This document shows, piece by piece, positions 1 to 9,994 of a stretch of DNA of 42,440 bases. The DNA lies in assembly GCA_027575805.1 (NCBI GenBank), contig JANBPU010000140.1, positions 183 to 42,622 on the forward strand. Reading direction: 5' to 3'. This DNA comes from Mycoemilia scoparia. Its lineage: Eukaryota > Kickxellomycota > Kickxellomycetes > Kickxellales > Kickxellaceae. The notes under the pieces were generated by a model, which had not been told where the DNA came from, did no database searches, and saw nothing but the letters and a program-made list of their open reading frames with translations. Position 1 is the first letter of the stretch, and every line of letters begins with the position of its first letter. A program made the position numbers and the translations under genes.

Positions 1-335
1 TGCTAATAATATTTCTATCTTCATCCTCAACAACTGTGGCAATGTGAACAGTTTCTGTAGTTGTGGAATATGCTGGCTGATCAGTCTCTGCTGGCTTGCT
101 AATAATATTTCTATCTTCATCCTCAACAACTGTGGCAATGTGAACAGTTTCTGTAGTTGTGGAATATGCTGGCTTATCAGTTTCTGCTGGCTTGCTAATA
201 ACATTTCCATCTTCATCCTCAACAACTGTTGCAATGTGCACTGCTTTAGTAAATGTTGAATCAGCAGGACCTGATTTATTATCAGGCTTGCTAATAGTAT
301 TGCCATCCTCATCAACAACCAGTGTAGCTATAATT
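1..335 (-). repeat. 96-bp tandem repeat (32-residue coding unit)
   Basis: Units begin at 1, 97, 193 and 289, exactly 96 bp apart, so the reading frame is preserved. Units 1-96 and 97-192 differ at only two positions, the third is more diverged, and the one at 289 is partial and degenerate. The array continues beyond the left edge. On the minus strand each unit encodes a Lys-Pro-Ala, Thr-rich, Val-Val-acidic pattern. The gradient of similarity suggests recent expansion towards the C-terminus. Confidence 0.95.
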
Positions 336-374
<39 letters not shown>

Positions 375-2052
375 TCATCATCATCGTCATCAAGGGTAAT
401 GATTTGTGGCACAGTTGAAACTTCAACATGAGATTTGCTCTTTGAACTATTTGTCGTGATAGTGGTTGGAGACATGGTTGTAGTGATAGAAGCTTTGCTG
501 TTGCTGGTAGTGCTTGGTCGAATCAGCGATGTAGGAATATTGTTGGAGATTAGTTTACTGGTTTTTGTGGCTGTACGTCTGCTGGTAGTTGAGGTACTTT
601 TTGTTGACGGTAAGCTAGTTATTGGTTGGGGTGGTGGTTTTACAGAGAACATGAAAGATCCGACCAGCTCAACATAATAAGAATCTAAGAATTCCCAGAG
701 ATTATATCCATTTTGTTCTCTCAGTTTCTTGGAGCTTTGTTCTATTATGAGTTGGCAAGTGGGAGGAGGAAGAGGAAGATTAAGTTAGTTTTTGTATTTT
801 AATGTTGTAAATTGTATTTTGATTGTATATGGTGGAAATTCACAAGTCATCAAGTGTATGGTAGGCAGAAACGGGACGTCATATTTCGCCCCAATCACGA
901 GTTATTTGATATGCAACTATCAGGAACCCATTTTTGCCTAAAACCTTTTGAAGTCACATCATATGTAAATTAGAGATAGAAATGGACTTGCCTCCAAATG
1001 GGAAATCTTGTCTATATAATAATAGAATAAATTCACGGGTTTTTCTAGCTAAATTTTCGATTTAGGTAATATGTATGTGTATTAGTATAATATCAGATCA
1101 ATAAATCGTTATTTATGCAGTTGGGTTTTTGAATTGTAAGAATAGGCCTGAGTTAGCACTTACCAGTATACGCTAGGGGTTTGTACGGAATAATATGCTC
1201 ACCAGAGCCTTGGTTTGCTACAATAATAAACCAAAGAATCAAGCACCAATTCAAGTTATCGAAGGTTTAAATAAATTTTGGATTCTGGAGATATAGCTTG
1301 CTATATAGGGCTATTGGGGTTTACCTTTTTTAATGTTGGTTACGACCCAGTCAGCTTGTAAACTATTCAATTCGACTCGGTCATTTACATCAGTGACATC
1401 ATACTTTTGAATGGAGTTTTAATTTAGATTTAGTTAGCAAACAGGCGTGATAGTAGTAAGTCTGGAGAATAATATAAAGATTAAGACAGAATTTTCTGTA
1501 TACACATACCAAGATATAAGTAGTAATATAGTCGTCACTGCGATAAAAAACTAGAGGCTCCAAATCGGTTACTAAACATTTACATTAAATTTATATACAC
1601 TGCTGATTAATATATTTTCAATAGTTGTTGGTGATGATGGTCGTCAGGAATTTAGACATTGATGTATGTATTTTTTTACCATTGTAGTTGATGGTTTGTC
1701 CGAATTTGATGTAGCTGTTGTGGAACATCATATTGACAGCATAGGAAGGATAGAAATAAGAAGGTACGACTATAAATACGGTATAGGATCAACAGAGTGT
1801 TATAAGCCAAGTTATACCTAATAGCAATGATGGTTAGATTCATAAAGCAAAAGATTATTTACCGGTATCGATCATCCCATGCTTGTCCAAAGCATTATAT
1901 AAGGCCACATAGTCACCAGAGACGATGTGGACCAGGGTTGATACAATAAAGCAAAGCGATAGCAACAAGGCCTTTATATGGCACACACCGCCACTGCTGT
2001 GATGGTCATGGTGGCAGCTGCGGTGCTTTGTACTGAACAAGGCAGCAAACAT
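1..2052 (-). CDS. Spliced signal-anchored Ser/Thr-rich tandem-repeat protein (3' end beyond window)
   Basis: I do not recognise this family. Six exons read continuously on the minus strand: 2052-1863, 1769-1680, 1550-1510, 1403-1325, 1217-1164, 741-<1. Every junction has a GT donor, an AG acceptor and matching phase. The protein is at least 398 residues and runs off the window. Residues 1-27 are short and His/Cys-rich; 28-46 are a hydrophobic signal peptide or membrane anchor; about 47-190 look globular, rich in Tyr/Asn/Ile; 190-268 are Ser/Thr/Pro-rich; then an acidic stretch, a run of 12 Ser, and 32-residue tandem repeats from about 289. The start at 2052 is the first ATG after a likely 5'UTR acceptor, so an upstream coding exon is possible. 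A secreted or surface protein is the simplest inference. Intron 5 (742-1163) holds a family B repeat. Confidence 0.72.
840..1015 (+). mobile_element. Family B foldback element fragment inside an intron
   Basis: The stretch holds the family B signature ATGGTAGGCAGAAA, a GGCCC/CCCCAATCACGAGT-like segment, a TTTTGCCTAAA motif, and a diverged CTTGCC...AAATGGG motif. These are shared with copies at 7335-7625, 12622-12904, 32640-32760 and 42105-42250. It lies wholly inside intron 5 (742-1163) of the repeat-protein gene, which helps explain why that intron is the longest of the gene. Confidence 0.7.
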
Positions 2053-2149
2053 GACAACTAAATGTAAAATATTATCTCGGTTGGTAAAGATTGATGTGCT
2101 TGTGTGTCTAATGCAATTGTAAGATAAAGCTATTATATTTGTTGTTATT

Positions 2150-2150
<1 letters not shown>

Positions 2151-2199
<49 letters not shown>
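2151..2199. repeat. (AAT)n microsatellite
   Basis: About 16 uninterrupted AAT triplets lie just upstream of the repeat-protein start codon, in its presumed 5' leader. On the minus strand the run reads as poly-Ile, which I take to be non-coding. Confidence 0.95.
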
Positions 2200-2200
<1 letters not shown>

Positions 2201-2976
2201 TTTGGATAGATCAATTATTGGGTAAAGTATCTTTTTTGAAAAAGAAAATAGAATAAAGAAAATAAGAAACGGGATGTGTATATTTGAAATGGTCTATAGC
2301 GTCTTTTTGTGCAAGAGCTGTTTTAGATTACTAAAGGAAGAAAGATAGTAACCACATACACATGCACGTATATATTTGAACTAAGCGAAAGAGAGGGAGA
2401 GAGGGATATTCGTAAAATGAAAATAGTATTAAAACAGTTACATAAACTGCGATGATTATAATTCAGCCATGCTTATAAATGCTTTTGTAATATACCAGCC
2501 AAAGAGACTATAGTAACCTTGAAATCAGCATGTGTGTATATACGTGTGTGTGTATAACATGAAGGAATAATTTTTAAAATGAGGCTTGGTTAGTAAATGG
2601 GACCAAGGGAGTTTAGATATATATGATGCTATACTAGTAGAAACAAGCTATGAAACTAAAATAACGACTATTATCGTTTTTACTGGTATTAATATGAGAA
2701 AACTCCGGCTTACTGCCCAAATATAAATATATTTATATTTATATTTATACGCAAGACTGTGATACTACAAATAAATGTGATATATTTTATATGCAGATGT
2801 AGGACGCACAGACACAGCAAGCCCCAAATTAAAAGATCACGGCATATGAGCATATTTATTGTATCACAGATGTAGCAATAAATATTAGACATGGACCAAG
2901 AAAATGGTAGAGTGAAGTAAAAATATAATATTGGCGCAACAGGGCTTTGTAATATAATGACTCTATTCCCTCATAT

Positions 2977-3088
2977 GGGTAATAATCTTTGAAGGGTGAA
3001 TTTTGGTGACGAATGATTATAGGGGCAATCACAGCCAAATGGATGTCCAGTTTTACTAGTAAACTTTCACCCTTCAAAAATTATCTCT
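2977..3088. mobile_element. Family A MITE-like element, copy A1
   Basis: Terminal inverted repeats resemble TCTTTGAAGGGTGA on the left and TCACCCTTCAAAAATTAT on the right, bounding a 112-bp element. A perfect 5-bp direct duplication CATAT flanks it (2972-2976 and 3089-3093). The core AATGATTATAGGGGCAATC is shared with copies A2, A3, A6 and A7. It has no coding capacity. Confidence 0.85.
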
Positions 3089-3318
3089 CATATATTGAAG
3101 ACGGTACTAGTAACAGAATTTTTACAAAGATTTGTGGGATGTGGAGAGAGTTTAAAATCAATCAAAATTCAAAGTTGATGCCCAAGAATGAATAAAATAG
3201 GCTCCCATAAGGAAACAATATTAGTCGCTTTGTTAAGAGTGGATCTAAAAGCAAGGCAATACAAAAAGGAAAGATCACAGAAACAAAATACAATTGCACA
3301 GTGGATACTTAATTAGCG

Positions 3319-3715
3319 ATGAGTAATAGTAGCAGCAGTGATAAAGATATAAAGAATAGTGTAATAACAGGCAAGTAATGATTTGTGGCACTATTATAAA
3401 AATAATTTATTTAATAATGATGATAAGCAAATATAGAGATGTGGTGTAATATGGCATACAAGAATTAAATAAATTAATGTTATTTATCAATTTGATGATT
3501 TTAAAGTTACGCATCTAAAGGATGGAGAACTACTGTGCGATAAGCTCGAAATACCAATTCAATCAAATAGTTACACTTCTATTCCAGAGGGAGGAGCAGA
3601 AAGAAGTGAATCAGGAAAAACGTACCTAGAAGCATTAGAACAGTCCATGCGAAAAGTACAGAACGAAACCAATGTGTTATTGACTGAACTAATCAAAAAA
3701 GAAAAAGAGCATTAA
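3319..3715 (+). CDS. GON7: Gon7-like EKC/KEOPS complex subunit (two exons)
   Basis: Proposed exons are 3319-3360 and 3521-3715, giving 78 residues. The second exon is the firm part: an open frame following an AG acceptor, with Lys-Thr-Tyr-Leu, a charged amphipathic helix, Glu-Thr-Asn-x-Leu-Leu-Thr and a Lys/Glu-rich end. That order resembles the C-terminal half of fungal Gon7, a small partly disordered subunit of the KEOPS complex that makes t6A on tRNAs and was linked to telomere maintenance. The first exon (Met-Ser-Asn and a Ser run) joins in phase through donor GTAATA. An alternative pairing, donor GTGTAA at 3359 with an acceptor before 3507, also keeps frame. Family assignment rests on one short motif region, so it is tentative. 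Confidence 0.5.
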
Positions 3716-5533
3716 CGACAAAAATAGCAGCAATTAAATCGAGGGAGAGAAGAGGGAGGGGGGCTGTTGTTGTAGATGGATATTCTTTTTTCGGATATTC
3801 TATCTGAGCTTGGCTTGGCTTGGCTTTAGTATTACTATGTTTGTTGTTTTATGTAACAATATTAAAACAACTACACATAAATACTTTGTTGGTAAAAATG
3901 ACCAGTATGTAAGTAAGCCTATTATGAAGACCTTATAATTTAGTATAAATGTGGTGTAACAATTATTAAGTCTTGGTATGCTTTAATAAATCAATTAGAA
4001 AAAAATAGAGAGATATAGAATAATATATGATTGATGATAATACAATATGGTATTTAATAAGCTTGCTAGAGATCGCTTGGGCCTGGTGGTGGACATTAAG
4101 ATTAGAATAGAAATTTCCAAGCATCAAGACTTTTGGTTCTCACGCCATGAAACATTTTGGGGATTGTTCTGTGTGTGTTTGTGCGAAAGCCAAGACTTTT
4201 AAAGTCTTGGTAAGCGATTGTTTTCAGGATCCTTATCCATTATTTATATATTTCAGGGCACCCACCACAGAATAGTTTGTTCTATAAAGAATCACAAACA
4301 CGGACACAGGCCAAGAAAGAAAGAAAGATGGATAGATTCATGGAAATGTAAATCCCCGCAGTATTACACAGAAGTAGCAGTAGTATTATTATTATTACTA
4401 CAAGACAAGACATTTTTCTGGGCAAAGATAGTGAGTAAATATCTCTGTTGGTGTTAATCAGTAGTTCCTTTGATCTACATTCTTTCTACAAAAAACGTTT
4501 CTAAAGAAACTATTGCTGTTGTTGTAGATTTGAATAAAGATGTGCGTGTGTGTGTGTACTGGATGGAAATCGAAACTTCCATTTTCTGTGACATTGCCAG
4601 TTACGTAGTAGATAAAACATACAGAGTAATGCAAGGTTACACATGGTATTATTTTGATATTAAGCAAAGCCCCGTCTACCACTGACTGACCATTCAAGGA
4701 AAGAGTGGAGGAGATTTGCTAAGCCATTTGGATATTTACTAGCTGTTCTGGAAAGAAAGATTGATAGTGTTGGTGGTCACTCCTTTATCACGCTAAAACT
4801 ATTATCAGACCCAAAACACTCTGGAAAGTAAGCCAGTGTTTGTTTATGGAGAGAGACAGAGTGAGGATTAGATAGGAAACTTGTTTCAAGTAACAAAACG
4901 AGGACAAAACAAACCAGTAAGCAGATTGAGGGGTACTTATTAACAGGATCGAGAGCTTTAACTGTAGCAATATTGTGTTTTTCTATTTGCATAAACATAA
5001 TAAAACAACTTGCAGGAATACAACTAAAGAAGTGGTTGGCTGGTGGGCGCAATTTACGAATTTGAAGGCGATGATGCAAGCCAAGCTCCGGATAAACGTT
5101 TATACTAGCACTAAAGCAGAAGATGGGCGGAAGAGCCATGGAGCAAGGGGACTGCAACAGAAGGCTGGGCAGAGCAGACGGGGTGGAGGAGCGCATTGCA
5201 GGCTCCTGCTCTTGAGAAGCAGAGAAAACCCATGTAATGTATGAGTTAATAATAGATTTTGTGGCTGTTTTGGCTGATAACAATGATGACGATGGAAAGG
5301 GTCGTCAAATAATCAACCAACTGGACCTGCCGCAAATTTACGATTTTCACTATTACCCTTTCCTGGAAGAAATAAATATAAATAGCGCGTCACATCCTTC
5401 AATCTTTTTTCTGAATCTTTACAGTAGTAACCATACAACTCCATTCTACTTTCTATTATTTGGTTAACCTTTTTCTACCGGCTATCTATTGGCAAGCGCG
5501 CTTAAATACATACAGAAATAGTATCGATAAGCA
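3716..5533. other. Intergenic region with promoter of the GPI protein gene
   Basis: It contains a TTGGCTTGGCTTGGCTTT repeat near 3815, a self-complementary CAAGACTTTTAAAGTCTTG at about 4191-4209, a CT/TTA microsatellite near 4385, and a GC-richer stretch at about 5040-5230. The frames there, including a 168-codon minus-strand one, show no recognisable domain. A strong TATA element lies at 5377. I see no supported gene. Confidence 0.5.
5377..5385 (+). promoter_or_regulatory. TATA box of the GPI-anchored cysteine-module gene
   Basis: A consensus TATAAATAG lies 149 bp upstream of the ATG at 5534, followed by GC-rich sequence and a pyrimidine/purine start-like context around 5395-5410. That gives a 5' leader of about 120 nt. 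A TATA box fits the C-ending codon bias of the gene, which suggests high expression. Confidence 0.6.
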
Positions 5534-6487
5534 ATGAAGGTTTTCACTACTTCGGCAATCACGGCTGGTCTTCTTGTATGTGGTTTGACTTCTCTCTCGT
5601 TGGGTGCTGACGCACAGTCCAACAACACCACTGCTACTAGTAACAACAACGGCGGTTTAAATATTCCTGGGCCTGCCGACGTTGGGGCCAACAACGACCA
5701 AGACAAGGTTATGCTTAACGTAACCATGACCAACCTGGTCTCGAGAATCAAGGTCGGCGACAGATGCAGACGTGACGACGAGATTTGCGACCCCAACTCC
5801 TATGGCCGCTATCTTGAGTGTGATGACGGTATTTGGAAATCCAGGAATTGCCCTGTGAACAGAAGATGTGTTCAGAAGCCACCTCATGGTCTCTCTTTGG
5901 GCGGCCAGGAAAGCAGCGACGGCGGCAACTCCACTGCTAGTGCCGGTCCAAGCCCAAGTGACGGTCCTAGAAATGGCAAGCGCGATGACCACGATGACGA
6001 CGACGACAATGACAACGATGATAGTGACGATCGCGACGATGATAACAAGTGGGAAAAGGAATGCCAGAACGGGATCGAGTGCTTGGACGATGACGAGAGG
6101 TGCGACGAGCATGATCCCAAAAAGTTCTGGAAGTGCATCAAAGGAAACTGGATGGCTTTCACTTGTCGCCGCAACCTGGTCTGCCGCTACGAGGACCGTG
6201 AGGCTGAAGATGGCGGTGGTCTCGACTACAACGATATCAGATGTGCTCTCACTAACAATGACAGGTCGATTGCTACTCGCCCTGCATCTGCCGACAAGCT
6301 CAATGCTGGCGGCAGTGCCAGTGCTACGGATGGTGGCAGCAACAGCAATGGCTCTGATGGTAACTCTGCCAATGCCGTCTCTAACAGCGGTGGTGGTGAC
6401 AATGGCGGCGCTGCGTCTTCTATCGATATGGCTGCTGTTGGCTCCACTGCCCTCGCAATGGCTGTCCTCGCTTCCATGTTCGCTTAA
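5534..6487 (+). CDS. GPI-anchored, Asp-rich surface protein with two CBM19-like cysteine modules
   Basis: 317 residues, single exon. Residues 1-27 form a signal peptide (cleavage likely after Ala-Asp-Ala). Module 1 has Cys78, 85, 96, 106, 112; module 2 has Cys183, 190, 201, 211, 217, plus Cys177 and Cys237. Both obey exactly C-x6-C-x10-C-x9-C-x5-C with a conserved Gly-x-Trp between the third and fourth Cys, the layout of the chitin-binding family CBM19. A Lys-Arg (149-150), a possible Kex2 site, precedes an Asp-rich linker (about 151-171). The tail is Gly/Ser/Asn-rich with small residues near 293-296 and a hydrophobic end, a GPI-attachment signal. It probably sits on the plasma membrane or wall and binds chitin or another glycan. 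Codons are more C-ending than in neighbouring genes. Binding function is inferred. Confidence 0.85.
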   Translation: MKVFTTSAITAGLLVCGLTSLSLGADAQSNNTTATSNNNGGLNIPGPADVGANNDQDKVMLNVTMTNLVSRIKVGDRCRRDDEICDPNSYGRYLECDDGIWKSRNCPVNRRCVQKPPHGLSLGGQESSDGGNSTASAGPSPSDGPRNGKRDDHDDDDDNDNDDSDDRDDDNKWEKECQNGIECLDDDERCDEHDPKKFWKCIKGNWMAFTCRRNLVCRYEDREAEDGGGLDYNDIRCALTNNDRSIATRPASADKLNAGGSASATDGGSNSNGSDGNSANAVSNSGGGDNGGAASSIDMAAVGSTALAMAVLASMFA

Positions 6488-6596
6488 CTTATCAGCTTGT
6501 GATTTTAATGTTTTTGTTGTTGTTACCCCCACCCTTTTTGATTTAAAATAGTCTTGGCTTGTTTCTACGTTTACTTTGTTCTTTAAAAAACTATTT

Positions 6597-6770
6597 GGTA
6601 GAATCTCCTTCAAAGGTGTATACCGGAATAATACCTTGGATAATAATCAATAGTCTGGCAAATCCTAGCCAAAGTGTATGGGGGCTATGGGCTGATTCTC
6701 AGGGAATGTATATGGGTACCATTCTGTTTCCTTTTGGTGGAGAACTTCTCATTTGCTTGTTCTCCCCCGC
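6597..6770 (+). mobile_element. Family B foldback element, copy B2
   Basis: The stretch shares GTAGAATCTCCTTCAAAGG, a GGATAATAATCAAT segment, GGGCTATGGGCTGATT and CCTTTTGGTGGAGAACTT with other B copies in the same order. It covers the 5' half of the element only and lies about 110 bp past the stop of the GPI protein gene, so it may be in its 3' UTR. Confidence 0.75.
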
Positions 6771-6952
6771 TGTACAACATAGAAATATATCTTGCTTGTG
6801 TTAGTAATAATGAACAATACGCTCTTTCTTAAATGAACGCCCGTGCGTCTGTGTAATTTCATATATATATATTTCTTGGCTAAACCAAAAAATATCGTAA
6901 TAAATTAGTATTTTTTATAGCTATTAAATGATTAAATAGCACCAGTTAATAT

Positions 6953-7046
6953 GGGTAGTTATTTTCGAAAGGTGACCATTTGCTAATAGACTGCGATTGC
7001 CCCTATAATCATTGACTACCAAAATATACCCGAAAAAATCATGGTT
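6953..7046 (-). mobile_element. Family A element, copy A2 (diverged)
   Basis: Left end TAGTTATTTTCGAAAGGTGA and right end CCCGAAAAAATCAT are decayed family A inverted repeats. The core GATTGCCCCTATAATCATT is the reverse complement of the A1 core. Flanking AATAT and CATTT match only partly, as expected of an old insertion. Confidence 0.65.
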
Positions 7047-7182
7047 CATTTAGATTTTTCATAATTGAATTATATTTTAATGATGCAACAACTTCGTCCT
7101 CAGAAGCAGCATTCAGCCTACTTTGCTTGGTCTGGCTTGGTTTAGCCTGTCACGTGTAATTCTTTATTTTAACCTTGGAATC

Positions 7183-7200
7183 GTCATGGTTCGCCATGAC
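7183..7200. repeat. Perfect 7-bp hairpin with TTCG loop
   Basis: GTCATGG, then TTCG, then CCATGAC: a perfect seven-pair stem with a four-base loop. It lies in a non-coding stretch just after a CACGTG E-box palindrome (7151-7156) and before TGGCCTGG repeats. No function is evident. Confidence 0.6.
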
Positions 7201-7334
7201 CAGTCCAGTCTTATCTGCTTTGGCTTGGCCTGGCCTGGCCTATCATGTGGTGTATCATCATTTATTTAATGTAACTCTGGCCCAGCACTCATGATCCTTT
7301 TATTCTTTGTGGGGGTTGTGAGTCAACTACTCAT

Positions 7335-7625
7335 TTGGTCAGTGTTCACAAGGCTTTAGGCAAAATTGCTGGTGATTGGGCCAAAATCTGAGGGTCCATT
7401 TCTGCCTACCATAGATTCGATCACTAGCGATATCTTCCCATTTGGCAAGCTCTCCACCAAAAGGAAACACAGATACCCTCGCACATTCCCTACAAACTAG
7501 CCCATAACCTACACATACATTTTAGCTGGAGTCTCAGTGACGATTGGCTGATATCCAAGGGAGTATCCTAGTACCACCCTTTTAGAGGAGACTTCTCTGC
7601 CATCTTACTAAAAACTCTTGAATGA
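7335..7625 (-). mobile_element. Family B foldback element, copy B3 (near full length)
   Basis: Reverse-complemented, it runs in the same order as the other copies: GCAGAGAAGTCTCC, a GGATATCAGCCAAT segment, TTTAGCTGGAGTCTCA-type sequence, GGTTATGGGC, TTTCCTTTTGGTGGAGA, CTTGCCAAATGGG, GATCGAATCTATGGTAGGCA, and TTTTGCCTAAAGCCTTGTGAA. It shows the full extent of the family (about 290 bp) and no open frame. Confidence 0.8.
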
Positions 7626-9755
7626 AATCTCCACCCATGCTCCTTAACATGTCCCCACCATCATCCAAGCCCCTCATCCCTTTATGCACTCACAAACCAT
7701 TTGACCTGTGTCAAATCATGCTATGCCGTATCATGTCATTATGATACATACCACAGACTACTAAACCGCCCCTCACTAACTAGCATAATCCTACAGTTCA
7801 GTCGGCAATATAATATCATAGCATTTATCTCTTCTCAATAGTTGCTAAACTGAGAAACACTGCGCTTCCTGCTATAAATGTACCATTGTTGTTCCCACAA
7901 CCCTTATGCACCACGCATATACTGTCACAAGCACATGGTATGTCATTTTTCTTTAAATAGCCCTCCTCATCATCACACTGCAACAAAGGTCTGGCTGACT
8001 GACTGACCCTGTTCCCCTCCTCTTGCAATATATTAAATTCTACTCTGTTCCATCATATTAATCATCGCATATACCCACTCAAATAAGGCTGTTGCTAGAA
8101 AGGGTGTGGACTCTATAAACCTTGCGGCTTCTAACCAACAGTCAACTATACCCACCCTCCTCCGAAATTTTCTTGCCGAGTTAGTTGCTGACTGGCTGGT
8201 TGATTCATTGCTCCATACTCTTGGACCTATCTGTTGTTTCTTCCTGAAAAAATTCCCCTCCCACTAAAGTGTTTCAGACTCCTCCGCCCCACAGTTTCGT
8301 ATTGCTTGATTTATATTATTTTCTTCCTCATACTCCACACTTTTTATTGCCACTACTACTACTACTACCGCCACTGGTGCTGCTGCTGTGTTTTCATTCA
8401 GTTCTCTCTATCTATCTACCTTTTCTTTATTCTTTTCATTATATCACTTAGCCTGTAAAGCTGCAACCACTACTAATATTATTATTGCTTCTATTAACCA
8501 ATTTACAAGGTCTTTGGTTTGCTTTTCCTCAAACAACTTTGTCTGCGTCCCATTCACATATACATATTCGCAAACATTTGCAGGATATATTGGTAAATTC
8601 AAGGGGAAACAAAGTGAAATAGCGCATTCGATTTGTTGCATTTCGACTAGAAAAGAATAGCACAGAAACCGCAGTCATTGTAATATCATTGACTTCAACA
8701 AGCAGTTTCAAGTCGTTGGTTTATCGCCTAGTCTGAATGCTACAAAAACAACAATCACAAAGATATTAGCCATATCGATACACATACGCAGCATTATCAT
8801 CACCCCATCATCGTCGTCGAATACAATAAAGTTAATTTTAACTACTATATAATACTACTACAGCAAGCAAGGTATGCAAAATTTCCTCAAATTTTATATT
8901 TGATTCATTTATATACACACATATATATATATATACTCAGTCGCACAAAAAACCATATTTATGTATATTTCCTTTTCCACCTGAACACAAAATTTTCTTG
9001 GTTCTTAATCTTTTGGGTAATGCTCCTCCTCTTACTACTACTACTACTACTACTACTACTACAGCAACAGCAACAGCAACAGCAGCAGCATAAACAGAAG
9101 AAAAGCAAGCAAGTATTGCACAGACCACGTTGTCATTTTGGGGTGTTTTATTTCTGGCTTTGACCACTGTTGTTGCTTTAATTCACTCCCAGCCACCATG
9201 CATACACTTTACACAAGTCCTCACATGCCTACAACCAACGCCAGCTCACCTTAATTTTTTCCTTGTGTACTCATGGTTGCTCTGTGAGTGTGTTCCAAAT
9301 TCTCTATTTCCCTCCTCTTGGCCGTTTCCTTCCCAAATAGTAGATGTTGCAAGGTTATGACTGTGTGGTTTTAGTAGCCAGGTTCTGGTTCGCAAACTAT
9401 ACACACACAGTTCTAACATCAGCTACAGCAGTAGTAGTTCGACTACTACTACCACCACCACTACTACTATCGTTAATACAATACAACAACAATAACAACA
9501 ACTCACTGTTCTCTTTTACCCATCCACACCATAAACCAAGGCCATTCTTTTATCCATTCATCAATTGTGTGTATTTGTTATATCTCGTGGTGCCTTCTAA
9601 AATATCATTCACGCACACACAACATACCATCTAAACAATTGCGTTTTATTAACCCAGCATCTCACATTTATTTATCTCTTGTAGGACTATAAAAACACAG
9701 CCCCATTCCCGCCCCCATCAAATATTGAAAGAGCGCTCGTGTGAGAATATTATCC

Positions 9756-9759
<4 letters not shown>

Positions 9760-9791
<32 letters not shown>
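9760..9791 (+). repeat. (CT)n tract in the leader of the F-box/LRR gene
   Basis: About 16 CT units lie some 200 bp upstream of the ATG at 9995 on the coding strand. Pyrimidine tracts of this kind recur upstream of genes in this window and may be promoter or leader elements. Confidence 0.85.
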
Positions 9792-9794
<3 letters not shown>

Positions 9795-9994
9795 ACATAC
9801 TAAACATTACCAACTTACAAACAAACAACCTTTTATCCATTCTTCCACCACCAAGCAAAAGACGCTATAATATCAAAAGCAAGTGTAAACAATACGAGTG
9901 TACTATTTTCTGCCATTGCCAGTTAAATTTGAATTCGCTTTAGCACTCAGTCAGTCATTCAGCCTGCCTTTTTGGAACAAAACAAACAAAAGCG

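Larger units (their letters stand above)
2053..3318. other. Intergenic region, AT-rich
   Basis: This is the gap between the repeat-protein gene and the Gon7-like gene, which point away from each other, so it should contain both promoters. It holds an ATT/AAT microsatellite at 2151-2199, GA-rich tracts near 2390-2405 and a family A element at 2977-3088. Short open frames here are low-complexity and I see no supported exon. Confidence 0.6.
6488..9994. other. 3.5-kb intergenic region with repeats and the leader of the F-box/LRR gene
   Basis: It holds B copies at 6597 and 7335, A copy A2 at 6953, a hairpin at 7183, and TGGCTTGG/TGGCCTGG short repeats at 7120-7245. After 8300 the plus strand becomes strongly pyrimidine-rich with TAC/CAG and CT microsatellites, as expected of a promoter or leader. 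A donor-like AAG|GTATGC at 8872 could start a 5'UTR intron. No coding exon is supported. Confidence 0.5.

Noticed and set aside
269..390. SUMO-interacting motifs in the repeat protein as a firm call
   Set aside because: Pattern fits, but the hydrophobic N-terminal segment predicts entry into the secretory pathway, where such motifs would have no role; kept only as an alternative in a finding.
4777..5283. 168-codon minus-strand open frame
   Set aside because: No domain, no start context, mixed hydrophobic/Ser composition, and it lies across the promoter of the GPI protein gene; looks like a chance frame.
5657..6613. 318-codon minus-strand frame opposite the GPI protein gene
   Set aside because: Its Val/Ile/Thr-rich product is the mirror of the Asp- and Gly-rich coding strand; the plus strand has signal peptide, cysteine modules and GPI signal.
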